From Heterohyrax brucei (taxonomy: Eukaryota > Chordata > Mammalia > Hyracoidea > Procaviidae), in NCBI GenBank assembly GCA_028571685.1, contig CM053141.1:72897833-72961832 (forward strand): a stretch of 64,000 nucleotides of DNA. Direction: 5' to 3'. Below, in pieces: positions 44,496 through 55,131 of this stretch (position 1 is the first letter of the stretch; every line of letters starts with the position of its first letter). Under the pieces are notes generated by a model that was not told the DNA's origin, made no database searches, and saw nothing but the letters and a program-made list of their open reading frames with translations. The position numbers were made by a program, and so were the translations under genes.

Positions 44496-47400
44496 AAGGG
44501 GATTTTGGGATCTAGCCAATATGGTATTCTAGACAGATTCATCATGCCATTACTCTTCAACAAAGACCTGATAATCTAAGTAAAACAGATATACATATTG
44601 ATCATAGAACCCTATGCATCAAATGAAGAGATAAAGAACTAGATAATACAGGAAGTGAAAGAAGAATGTGAAAGAAAACAAAGAATGGGGAGAAATACAG
44701 AGCAGAGGTCTTCACCAACTAACCCAGCACAGTGTTGCTTCTTGGAGCATAGCCATTAATGACCCCGGACAGTGAATATGGGAAGGCAACATTACTGAGC
44801 CTCCAACAAATGACAGAGTATCTGGTAACTAGAGAGACACACTTTCCCAACCATCACCATGTTGCTTCATACACCATCCCTATCCCCTCCCAACAGACTA
44901 TGCTGCACTGCTTGGCTAAAGAGCTTTTGGCTCACTATCACCATCCCTTTTCCTTCTTTTCTTTCTCTCATCTAGCCACTGTATTCCACATTTACCCTTT
45001 CCCACCAGGCCAGGCCATACTACCATGGCTGGAGAATCACTGGTCTGCTGCTTATTATCTCCCACCTAGCACCACCCATCACTTTCCCACTTTCCACCAG
45101 CCCCCAGGCCCATCCCACTTTCACCTGCTGGTTAACAGTTTTTCTTTTATTTGATCTCTTATCCAGTCCCATATGCCACCCCTCCTTTCCATCAGCCCTC
45201 TCACCATGCCGTCATGGCTAGATCGTCTCCAGCTAAGACCAATTGCCATTTAGCCTACACCGCCTGTCGCCTCCAACCATCCAACCAGCTGTTGAACAGA
45301 GGGAAGTAAGCCCATATCACTCCCTATCTGACACACTTATCTTTCTGGCAAGGGTTTGTGAATGCTCAGACATGGATAAATTAATATCAGTGGCTGACAG
45401 CATCCTCCCAGTCTACTCTCAGTGACCGCTAAGCCACTGTTCAGTGAAGCAGTTTCTCCCTGCCCGCTGCTGCCCTGCCCATGTGAACCGAGTGGTCAGG
45501 GCCTGGCACCTACATATAAATGAGCAGCAAAGCACACCTTGCCAGCCTACTCAAACATTAATTAATTAATTGATTAAACCACAACAAAGCAGGATAAAAC
45601 AAAAGAACATGGAATCAATAAATAAAGTAATGCCTCAATATCTTGGAGACAGCACACCATACAAAAACATATATAAAGTGAGGACAAGTTGGCACCAGCA
45701 AGTGACCAAAATAATCAGATGACATTCTCAAAAGGCTAATATTTTGGACTAATCAAGAGATCAGGAAAGAGACTAAGGAAAACACAAATAAAACCAGGAG
45801 AAAAAGAGAAAAATCATGAAAAACACAGACAAAACAAACAAAAACATAGCCAAAATCAAAGAAAACACAAAGTAATAAAGTAATTCAGAAAAATGTTAAA
45901 ATAAATAATTAGAAGTAATAAAAAAAACAGCAACTCGAAGTGTAAAAGACAAAGAAATTCGGAAACGACAATGCAATAAAAGGTTTTAAGAGCAAATTTG
46001 AAACAATAGAATCCTCAAACACCATCTCGAGGAAAAATTAGAGAGGAGAATGCAGAAAACCTAAGAAATATGTAGGGCACAATGAAGAACAATAATTTGC
46101 TTGCAACTGGAATTTCAGAATGAGTAGAAAACAGATAATACAAAGAAGAATGTTGAATATTTGCTGACAGGAAACTTCCCAAGTATCATGAAAAATGAAA
46201 AGCTCACCATCCAAGAAGCTCAACAAACTCACATAGGGTAGACCCCAAAAGAAAGTCACCACGACATATCATAATCACATTTGCCAGAATCAGAGGTGAA
46301 GACTCCTGAAAGCTGCTCAAGAAAAACGAGTCATTTACAAAGGAGAAACAATAAAACTAAGTTCCAGTTACTTGGCAGAAACTATATAGGCAAGAAGGAA
46401 TGGGATGGCCTATATAAAGCTTTAAAAGAAATAAAAAACTACCTAACAAGAGTAATATGATGATGAAATTAGGTCATTTCCAGATAAACAGAAATTAAAG
46501 GAATTCATAAAAACAAGAAATATTAAAGGAAGTCTTTTGTTTAGAGAACCAAACACACCAGACAATGAGTCTATGACACAGAACAGCATCAGTCAGAAAT
46601 TAAAGTAGGTGAAGAACTCTCAGTAAGAAAAGAGAAAATAAAAGGCTTAATACATGGAAAAAGAGACATCAGTCTCGAATGGCAACAACATCAAACAATA
46701 AAAGGGAGGATAAATAGAGTAGGTTCAGAATCTTTAAGCGGAAAGAAAGTTAAGGAAATACCAAGTATAAAAGGCTGGTTCGAACACAGGAAGATAAGGA
46801 GAAACTTCAAAGTAGCCACAAAGGAAGTTAACAAACCTAGTCATTAGAATAAAAAAAAAGAAAAAAATAAAGTCAAATTTTATAATAAGAAAATACACAA
46901 CAAAAGTAATTCAGCATGGGAAAGTAAGAGAAATAAAGAAAACATAAGCACCACAATAAAAGCACGGCAATGAGACAGCAATAATTTCATACAAACTATC
47001 CATAATTACACTGAACATAAATGGTTTAAATGTACCTGGAAAGAGACAGAGAGTGGAAGAATATATAAAAATTACATCAGTATGCCAGCTACAAGAGGGG
47101 CACTTTAGACACAGGGACATAATATATTAAAAATGAAATGAGGGAAAAAATATATCAGGCTAACAGTAAGCAAAAAAGGGCAAGTGTGGCAATACTAATC
47201 TAAGATAAAATAGACTATAAGGCAAAATCAAACATAAAAGACAAAGAAGTACATCATATAATGATTAAAGGGACAAACCTCTAACAGTATATAATCTCAA
47301 TAAGTATTGAAGCACCCAATGACAGGGCTCGAAACACAAAATGAACTAACAGCACTGAAAAGAGAAATAGTTCCACAATAACAGCAGGAGACTTCCATAT

Positions 47401-47642
47401 ACCACTTCTGGTAATGGAATATCTAGTAAGAAACTCAACGAAGACATGAAAGATCTAAAGGCCAAAACCAATCAATTTGACTTAATAGACAATTATAGAA
47501 AATGCTACCACGCAACAGCAGAAAAGTATACATCCTTTTCTAATTCGCATGGAACATTCTTCAGAATAGGCCATATTTTAGACACAAAGCAACGCTCAAT
47601 AATGTCTAAAACTTTAAAATAATACAAAGTGGTCTCTATAAT
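44496..47642 (+). mobile_element. Old L1 LINE (+), 5'UTR to endonuclease, 3' part missing
   Basis: A 5' start, 'aaggggattttgggatctagccaatatgg', is followed by a C-rich 5'UTR (to about 45560) and a decayed ORF1 (about 45760-46620, with the KRKSPRHIIITFARI-like block near 46250). Then comes a decayed ORF2 endonuclease ('ggcaagtgtggcaatactaatctaagataaaatag' near 47180, and a QRSIMSKTLK-like end near 47600). It stops within the endonuclease, where RTE text resumes. Loss of an L1 3' part is unlike ordinary 5' truncation and suggests a later deletion. Confidence 0.7.
44759..45154 (+). other. 131-codon open frame in L1 5'UTR
   Basis: This is the longest open stretch in the L1 5'UTR. It is rich in His, Pro, Ser and Phe, with runs such as HYHHPFSFFSFSH, and matches no domain I know. 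C-rich, stop-poor composition explains it well, so I regard it as incidental. Confidence 0.2.
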
Positions 47643-48632
47643 CACAATATTATGGGGAATTTATACATCAACTAAGAGGCAGTTATTCAAACAGAACAAG
47701 GAGTTGCTATGAGGTTTAAAATCAAGGAAGGTATATTATCAGAATTATATTCTTTCACCGTATTTATTCAATATGTATACTGAGAAAATAATCTGATAAG
47801 TTGAATTGTATTAAGAATTTGGCATCAAAATTGGAAGAAGACTCATTAACAATCTGCACTATGCAGATGACTCAACCTTGTTTGTTGAAAGTGAAGAGGA
47901 CTTGAAGCAGTTACTGATGAAGATCAAAGACCTCAGCCTTCAGTATGGATTACACCGTAACATAAAGAAGACAAAAATCCTCACAACTAGACCAAGAAGT
48001 AATATTACAGTGAATGGAGATAACACTGAAATTGTCAAGGATTTCACATCATTTGGATCCACAATCAACACCTATTGAACTACCATCAAAAAATCAAATG
48101 ATGTGTTTTATTGAACAAATCTGCTGCAGAAGACCTTTTTAAAGAGTTAAAAAAAAAATCACTTTGAGAACTAACGTGTGCCTGACCCAAAGCCATGGTA
48201 TTTTCAATTCCCTCCTATACATGCAATAGCTGGACCATGAATAAGAAAGATGAAAGACAAGCTGATACCTTTGAATTATGGTATTGCTGTAGAATATTGA
48301 ATATACATGTATTGCCAGAAGAATGAACACATCTGTCTTGGAATAAGTACAGCCAGAATACAAAAGTAAGAATGGTAAGATGTGGTCTCATGTAATCTGG
48401 ACATGCTATCAGGATTGACCAGTCCCTGGAGAAGAACATCACACTTGGTAAAGTAGGGGTCAGTGAAAAAGAAGAAGATCATCATCAAGATGAATTTACA
48501 GAGCGGCTGTAAAACTGGGCACCAACATAGCAATGATCATCAGGATGTCACAGAATTGGGCATTATTTCATCCTGTTGTGCTCAGGATGGATATGAGCCA
48601 GAAGTGACTTGGTGGCACCTAACAACACATCA
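47643..48632 (+). mobile_element. RTE LINE (+), RT and 3' end
   Basis: RT text starts at 47643. YADD is intact at 47860-47871 inside LHYADDSTLFVESEEDLKQL, and the next 66 codons (47878-48078) are open through IKKTKILTT and NGDNTEIVKDF. The end at about 48632 is 'gaagtgacttggtggcacctaacaacaca'. Several frameshifts follow 48080. Confidence 0.85.
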
Positions 48633-50107
48633 ACATTAATATCTATAAACATGTACAAAAAGAGAGAGAAAGAGACAGACAAAAAAGCATTTGTTGCCTA
48701 ACTTGGTGTTTGTGTCAGTAGGAAAGTTTTTGAAACAGATGAGAAATAATCAGTGGATGCTGATTTCATTTTTCTTCTGAGTCTTGAAACTGATTTTCCA
48801 AGTGAGTTAAAATCACAAGCTAGAAGACTCTTAGAGTAGTAATGGACTTGTGTAGCCCCCTTTGTTACAGAGATGAAGAACAAATGCGAGAAAAGTTTAA
48901 ATTACTAACCCAGGAGCAAATGAGTTTGTTTCTGGACCCAGGTAAAGACCCAGTTTTCCTAACTGGCAGATCATTCAAGCTTTTCCGAGTCCTTGCCTTT
49001 TACTTTTTAGTGTCCTTGGGCTACAGAGCCATCTCACTTCCTACCCACCCCCAAGCCCAAATCTCATAATCATCTTCATTAGGGAACTGACTTACCTTAC
49101 AAAGATGTCAAAACACATTAGCAAGGAGTTTGTGGGTCTTTCTCCAGATAGTTTAAAGAAAGAAAAGGAGCTCTCTGTTACAGAAATATTTTAAGTATAA
49201 TTTGAAGACAAAGGAAATATTTTATGTATAATACTGAAGCAAAGGCATGGGGCAAAGGAGATATTTCAAGTATAGTACTGAAGGCAAAGGCACAGGGCAG
49301 CAGTCTTCAAACGTTCATTTTATGTCCCAAAGTTCTTCTACTCTACTCTCTATAAAGAAAACGAAGTATCTAGAAACCTCCTAATAAATCAACATCAAAA
49401 TGAAAATAACATTTTAGATAAGGTGTGGAACTAATCTTTGATTTAATCCTCCTAAGCCATGTGCCTGGTTTCTTCAGGTTGATTCAAGTCCAGTGTAGAC
49501 AGAGGTTAAACAAATTAGAGGACACAGTGACAGTGGAAGCAGTGTTTTCAGAACTATTTGAAGATTGTGTCTGCTTCACCAGCTCTTTTCTTGTAGCAAG
49601 TAGGTAAACTTAGATTAACCCTAGATTAATCCCAAAACAAAAGAAACATCAGACAAAGGACTAAGATAAGGCTGAAAGGGAGGGAAAGAGAAATGGGCTA
49701 TATCCTAATCACTTGAGAGAACAAGCTGTTCAAGCCAATTCTGTGCTGATCTAGAAGGAGATCAATTACATCTAGAGCTCTTTGGGTGTTGGCAGCAGGC
49801 ACAGATAGCTGTGATTACCTCATTGAAGAGAGCAGCCAAGGCTACCAACCTTCTTCTCTGACCCTTTCTGTGCTGGTCCACCCTTCCTCTCTTCAGCCAC
49901 CACTGGACTGCCAGATGTACAGTCAAATATAGTTGGTCTACACAAGTAAATACAATGAATCTAGTTTCTTTCCCAGTCAGCCATCTAAATGTCTTCCTGC
50001 TCAAATCTACCTTAAACTTTGAGTAGAATGTAGCTAGCTGTTTTCAAATAGCTAGTCTTTTTTATATTCCAGTGGCTCTCTGTGGGTGCTATCACTATGG
50101 ATCACAT
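48633..50107. other. Repeat-poor, probably single-copy sequence
   Basis: About 1.5 kb where I recognise no interspersed repeat. The part 48842-48990 ('gtagccccctttgttacagagatgaag') faintly recalls a MIR core. A 60-codon frame (49425-49607) is preceded by a pyrimidine tract and AG (49477) and followed by AG-GTAAAC (49605), but it contains a stop and is not convincing as an exon. Confidence 0.3.
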
Positions 50108-50391
50108 TTGTATGTTATTAGATGCTATGGAGTCACCCTGTAATTCATACTGACTCCACGCACAATGAAACAAAATGCTACCCAATCCTGTACCATCCCC
50201 ATGATCAGTTATAGATTGGGTCATGGAAACTGTGTGGATTTCCATTGGCTGATTTCAGAAGACTATCACCAGTCCTGTTTTCTCAGTCTGTCTTTGTCTA
50301 GAAGCTCTGCTGAAGCCTGCTCAGCCTTCAGACAACACGTGAGACTCCACTGACACCACTGGTTACATATGCTGTGCATTGGCTGAAATAT
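50108..50391 (-). mobile_element. SINE built from RTE 5' and 3' ends (-)
   Basis: On the minus strand the text first follows the RTE 5'UTR ('aggcttcagcagagcttctagacaaagacagac', 50270-50320) and then jumps at about 50215 to the RTE 3' end ('gggatggtacaggattgggtagc', 'gtgcgtggagtcagtatg', ending near 'atgctatggagtca'). The interior of RTE is missing. At its 5' side (50360-50391) the sequence GCTGTGCATTGGCTG could be the eroded end of a tRNA-derived head, as in Gly-tRNA/RTE SINEs. This head assignment is weak. Confidence 0.55.
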
Positions 50392-52225
50392 CAAATCAAA
50401 CCATCAGTGCCCCTCAGGTCATATTTATGGGGAAGTCTTAATAATCTCTCTTAGCTGTTTTCAGATGAAGTACATCACTAGAAATGTGGGAACATGGCTT
50501 TCATTCAGCCCTGTGGACACAGAAGAAGACAAGTTACAATAGCTTAAATCTTCGTTACTGTGCTCCTCCTAAAAGGAAAGACAAGCAGCTCTCGTCTTTA
50601 TTATTTTCCTCTCTTTAGTTCTTTTCTTCTTCAGACAGCCGAGGAAAGCAAAATGGATAATGCCCGTACAAGCTGTTTAAATCAACGATCACACCAGACT
50701 AGAACTGGTGTGAAACGAAAGTCAGAGAAAGAGTGCAGATAAGGTTTGAGTCAGACACGGACTGTGAAAACAGAACTTCCCAGTTAGGAGGAAAGAAGTA
50801 GGGGGAGGGGAGGTATAAGTAGGCTTACTTTTAAAAATGGAATAGAAGGCCTCTTGGACTTCAGATAACTCTTACAAAATATTTTGATGGATTGAGTATA
50901 AAAAATGAATCAAACATATGGATTAAATTTTCATTAAAATACAAATGAACTTCTTTTATTATTAAATTAAGTGAAATGTTTGGCAAAGTAAATTTGGTTT
51001 GGGTCAAACTCAGGACATTTGAAAAATAGTTTTGAGATATTCAGTGAACTGAACACAAAGTCGGGTTTACCCATCCCTAGATGTTGGAAAAATGAAATTT
51101 GGCTCACTGAGATTTGATTCAGTGTCAAATATATTTGTGGAGAAACAAGTTTCTAAAACTCCAAAATTGCCTACGTGCCTTGGGAGTGTAACTGAAATGC
51201 CTGGTAGTTATTGAGTAACTCAGCCTGCTCAGCATCATAAAGGCAACAATCCATTGACCTGAGAGAAAGGTGAGCAGCTCCCCTCCTCCGAGATACTAAG
51301 ATCTGAACCAAAGCCAGCATATTTTTGTGTTTGCAACTGTGCTGACTAGCTCAGAAAATTAGCACAGATAGGAGAATGAAAAGGAAACGATCACTTAAGA
51401 GAAAGGCGATCAACATAACTGGATGGCAGGCAGGACTTCATTATCCACACTGACTAGAAGAATTTAGGAAAGCAAAGGACAACAAGAGTATTGATGAAGA
51501 GTGAGGTCATAATATTTGAAAATTTTTCCAAGCATTAAGAACTTCATTTTACTAATTTGAATTTTTAAAAATCCCAAAAGAATGCATTGAAATTTTTGGC
51601 ATTCTAAAGCCAGTCCATCTGAATAGCTTTCTGTCAAACCAAGGGTTACTGGAATTAAAAAAAAAAAAAAAAAAAAAAAAAATCCATCCATCAGCAATTC
51701 ATCTGAACATGACTGTACATGAAGTTTCAAGTTTAGTAATATTTCATTCCTGCATATAGCCATTGTGAAACTGCTTTCCATCCACAGTAGAATTTCAGCT
51801 TTTTGCCAGTGTTTTAGGGGAATAAGGCCATCTGAAAAGCCAACTTTTCTGGGTAACTGAATGTTAAAAGTATCTAGCCACTCATATCAAACCTCTGGTG
51901 ATTTTTAGGTAAATCACTTCAGGCAGAAATATTTATAAATATATGGCCCAATATGTATTCTTAAATAAATGACCACTTTATATTATGAAAATGGTCTAAT
52001 GACTGAAAAGACTGAATCAAAAAGAGCTATTTGGCTCCAAACTACATGATCTCAGCTTGCAGTGCTTTTTAACTCTTAAATTTTCTCCATAGAGTTTATA
52101 TTTCAGAAAATCACAGACCACTCTAGGTAATTCAAGAAAGACAGGTTTAATAAAAGGATTGAGACACTTATACAATCACTGGAAAGCCTTGGTGCCATGA
52201 AGATCAGGGATAGCACTTTGACCCA
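50392..52225. other. Repeat-poor, probably single-copy sequence
   Basis: About 1.8 kb with no recognised transposon. It contains a 24-25 bp A run (51658-51682) after 'gggttactggaatt', which may be the tail of an unrecognised retroposed sequence. The small frames are incidental. Confidence 0.3.
51657..51682. repeat. Poly-A run
   Basis: An uninterrupted run of A of about 25. I could not tie a specific SINE or processed pseudogene to the left flank. Confidence 0.8.
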
Positions 52226-52376
52226 AAACTCAATGTTGTTGAGGCCATTTTCAACTCACAGTGACCCAATAGGAAAACAGAGTAGTACTGCCCCACAGTT
52301 TGCAAGGAACGTCTGGTGGGTTCGAACTGCCGACCTTTTGGTTAGCAGCTGTAGCACTTAACCACATACCACTTTT
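52226..52376 (-). mobile_element. AfroSINE (-)
   Basis: Reversed tail 'tgttgttgaggccattttc' at the left, then 'ggttcgaactgccgaccttttggttagcagc' and head 'gtggtatgtggttaagtgc' at the right. Confidence 0.88.
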
Positions 52377-52471
52377 AGTGCTCAATAATTCAGGGCATAC
52401 CGGCATCATAGGAAAGCACCCCCCAGGACTTTAGGGAACAACGCTATGAGAGTAGTCGATTCTCTATGCAT

Positions 52472-52535
52472 GTCTTAGGCTGGGTTCCTTGGAGAAGCAA
52501 AATCAGTGAACAGTACATATACATGTATATGCATA
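52472..52535 (-). mobile_element. Possible MLT1-type LTR end fragment (-)
   Basis: The text 'ggctgggttccttggagaagcaaaatcagtg' resembles the reversed 3' end of an MLT1-class LTR. It is then lost in AT-rich sequence before the AfroSINE at 52541. Confidence 0.35.
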
Positions 52536-52540
52536 TACTC

Positions 52541-52680
52541 TAAATGGTGGCTTTTGAGTTAATTCCAACTCATAGTGGACAGAGTAGAACTACTCCATAG
52601 GGTTTCCAAGATGTTAGTGGATTCTAACTGTTGACCTCTTAGTTAGTAGCTGAGCTCTTAAACAAGGACTGCCAAGTAAA
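52541..52680 (-). mobile_element. AfroSINE (-), shortened
   Basis: Reversed tail 'ggcttttgagttaattcc' at the left and head 'cttggcagtccttgtttaagagctc' at the right. Directly beyond 52680 begins the truncated mariner end. Confidence 0.82.
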
Positions 52681-53045
52681 TTCCAGAACTCATCCTAGAA
52701 GAAGTGCTACATACCTCATTGCTCAGCATCACTGTGGTCACCTCTGAAGTACTCCCCTTGGGAATCTATGCACTGATGGCAGCACCTAGTCTACCCTGCA
52801 AAGCACTTTTGGAACACTTTTTCTGGAGTGGCTATCAGAGCTGTTGCCATGTTACCCTTGATGTCCTGAATGTCATCCAAATGTCTTCCTTTCAATATTT
52901 CTTTTACATTTGGGTAACCAAAAAAGTCATTGGGGGCCAGATCAGGTGAGTAGGGAATGTGTTCCAACACACTTATTTGTTTGTGAGCTAAGAATTCCCT
53001 CACAGACAACTGCACAATTAAGTTGGCAACCTTGCCACCATGCCA
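52681..53045 (-). pseudogene. Mariner transposase C-terminus (-)
   Basis: A minus-strand frame (52791-53015 open, readable to 52710 across one stop) gives LSVREFLAHKQISVLEH, then YSPDLAPNDFF (holding the third Asp of the mariner D,D34D triad), EILKGRHLDDIQDIK, and a terminal QCIDSQGEYFRGDHSDAEQ followed by stop. These are hallmark mariner C-terminal blocks. The first two catalytic Asp and the whole N-terminal part are missing. The left TIR is cut by the AfroSINE at 52680. It is a dead DNA transposon that once moved by cut-and-paste into TA sites. Confidence 0.9.
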
Positions 53046-53227
53046 CTTTGTGCAATGGCCATTCTGGAAAGAGTTACAAAACTGCTTTAAAGAGTGGAAT
53101 AGGCTCTGGCATCAGTGCATAGCTTCCTAATGGAAGTGCTTCAAAGGTAGCCATAGTAATACTTGCCAATGAGGTATGTAGTGCTTAGAGCAACTAAGTT
53201 AGCGAGTAGACTTAATTGTCAGACCTC

Positions 53228-53235
<8 letters not shown>
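53046..53235 (+). pseudogene. Second mariner C-terminus (+), facing away from the first
   Basis: The plus strand reads LQNCFKEWNRLWHQCIAS, then a stop, then CFKGSHSNTCQ and stop, then GAGGTATGTAGTGCTTAGAG. This aligns with the end of the minus-strand copy (QKCFAG.TRCCHQCIDSQGEYFRGDHSDAEQ, GAGGTATGTAGCACTT). A terminal-repeat-like end, TTAATTGTCAGACCTCATA, lies at 53211-53229. The two copies abut near 53045 with opposite orientation and form an imperfect inverted repeat. Confidence 0.85.
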
Positions 53236-53259
<24 letters not shown>

Positions 53260-53425
53260 ATAGTCAGGTCTCATATATATGTGTGTGTGTATATATATGT
53301 ACATATACACACACATATATATACATATGTATATACATGTATGTATATATATACACACACATATATACGAGGTCTGACTAAATACACATAAATATATATT
53401 GTCTGACTATGTATGTATGTATGTA
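53211..53425. repeat. TG/TA microsatellite with several mariner-end-like motifs
   Basis: (TG)n at 53231-53260, mixed (TG)/(TA) at 53276-53365, and (TATG)n at 53408-53430. Embedded motifs are GTCAGACCTCATATATG (53219), AGTCAGGTCTCATATATATG (53263), ACGAGGTCTGACTAAATACA (53367) and TGTCTGACTATG (53400). The mariner TIR appears to be repeated around the microsatellite. Confidence 0.8.
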
Positions 53426-53431
53426 TGTATT

Positions 53432-53610
53432 TTTGGAAACACTGCTTGCATAGTGGTTAAGTGCTATGTCTGCTGACCAAGAGGTCAGCAGTTCATATCC
53501 AACAGACGCTCCTTGGAAACTCTAAGGAACAGTTCTACTCTGTCCTATAGGGTAGCTATACATCGAAATTGACTCAATAGCAGTGGGTTTGGGTTTTTGG
53601 TTTTGGTTAT
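53432..53610 (+). mobile_element. AfroSINE (+)
   Basis: Full length, from 'ggaaacactgcttgcatagtgg' to 'attgactcaatagcagtgggtttgggtttttgg'. Confidence 0.92.
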
Positions 53611-53639
53611 ATATATATTCTTTCTTATTTATACATTCA

Positions 53640-54098
53640 TATACATATATGTTATGTTAGTTAGGCTAAATGAGTAGGGTGGATCCTAAAGCTAACCCCT
53701 TCTGAGTACTGTTTTATAAAAAAGAAAAAAACAGACACAGAGATGCACACATAGACAAACACACAGAGGGAGGAGATGCTATATGAAGATGGAGGTAGAG
53801 GCATCTACAGTAAAACCTGCAAAAGCTGCAAATTTAGTAAGGTGAAACCTGAAAAACTTTTAAGACCTGGAAAAAGAAGGTGGTCTCATTGAGTTCTAAC
53901 TCTCCTAGGTTTCACAGTATAAGCCCAGAAATAGCAAAGACTGATGACAGCTATGAAGGGCTGAAACAAAGATCTTCTATAGCTAGTGTCCCAAATTCAG
54001 ACTCTAGTCCCCAGAATTGAGAAGATAAATTACTGTTCTTCAAAGTCACCCACTTAAAGCATTTTTTACCACAACAGCACTAGACAACTTAGACATGC
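53640..54098 (+). mobile_element. MLT1-like LTR (+), carrying a small MITE
   Basis: Landmarks 'cagacacagagatgcacacatagacaaac', 'tcagactctagtccccagaattgagaagataaattactg' and 'aaagtcacccacttaaagc..accacaacagcactagacaac' match the 3' half of an MLT1-type LTR. The LTR start is not clear in the AT-rich DNA before 53690. Confidence 0.6.
53808..53917. mobile_element. Small MITE-like element with TA duplication
   Basis: About 110 bp between TA (53806-53807) and TA (53918-53919). Ends are CAGTAAAACCTG and TAGGTTTCACAG, inverted with 9 of 12 positions matching. LTR text continues on both sides. This fits a non-autonomous Tc1/mariner-type (pogo/Tigger-like) element, family unknown. Confidence 0.4.
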
Positions 54099-54329
54099 GG
54101 TTTCCAGACTTCCAGTGCTTACACATAGGAGAGAAGTTTGGAAGGGAGAAAATGATGCTAAGTATCACTGGACGTATTGGAATATATGTTTTCCTCCGAT
54201 TCTCTGCCTGTTGCCAGTCTACCATATATTCAGTGGGTTTGTCTTAGTTATCTCCCTCTACTTCTTCCCTTGTTTTATTTTCTGGCATTTAATATGATAA
54301 GAGATTTAAATATATAATAGCAAAAGTTA
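54099..54329. other. Unassigned spacer
   Basis: No repeat is recognised. A 60-codon frame here looks incidental. Confidence 0.3.
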
Positions 54330-55131
54330 AAAGGTTTACCAAATTCAATCCAACATTTCAAAGGTTAGAGTAGCATGGACAGGGTCTGGGGACCATGTTT
54401 TCAGGGGACATTGAGGTCAATTGGCAAAATTAGTTTTTTTCTAAGAGAGTCTTCTGCACCCCAGGTTAATGAGTGGCATCTAGGGTCTTAAAAGCCAGCA
54501 AGCTGCCATCTGAGGAACATTAACTTGTCCCAACCCTCCTGGAACAGATGACAACCCAGAACATCAAAGACATGAGGAAATTGAGCCCAGGAGATAGAAA
54601 GACTAATATGATTGGGAGACTACATCAGCATGAGACTAGAAGAACTAGATGGTACCTGACTACCACCAAAGACAGCCCTGATAGTGGACACAATGTGGAG
54701 TTTCTGACATAGCAAAAGATAAAGAGGTGCGCAGATCAAGAACTCTACTAAATGACCAGAACTGATGGTCCAACAACTTGGAGGATCCCCTGAAAACATG
54801 GGCCCTAGACTTGCTGTCGCCCAGAGCTGAAACCAGTACTGAAAGTAACACTTCAGACTAAGAATGGAGTGGACTTGGGAACAGAGAGTGGTGCATGTGG
54901 TGTGTGTACTTTACGGACTACTATACATATGAGGTTGTCCTACTGGCTTCTTTTTAAAGGAAGAGGAGGGGATTAATATTGGTTGAGTGGATACTGGAAA
55001 CAGAGTGAAAAAGAAGAGATCAATTACAGAGTGAAGAGAGCAGATAGAGTTGCAGAGAGACCAGAACTCAGGGTTTTATGGCGAAAACTGACGCAGATTG
55101 TAAATATCTACTTAATCACAATTTTTAAAAA
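54330..55131 (+). mobile_element. L1 3'UTR-only insertion (+)
   Basis: About 800 bp that align with 37485-38290: 'catggacagggtctgggg', 'atctagggtcttaaaagccagcaagctgccat', 'ggcttctttttaaaggaagaggaggggat', 'cttaatcacaattttt'. It begins abruptly inside the 3'UTR, typical 5' truncation, and has no ORF2. Confidence 0.88.

Noticed and set aside
49425-49607. Exon candidate with upstream pyrimidine tract and AG-GTAAAC
   Set aside because: The frame ends in a stop at the putative donor, the donor is weak and no neighbouring exon is visible.
53231-53380. CRISPR-like or regulatory repeat array
   Set aside because: The repeats are dinucleotide microsatellite without spacers, and CRISPR arrays do not occur in mammalian nuclear DNA.
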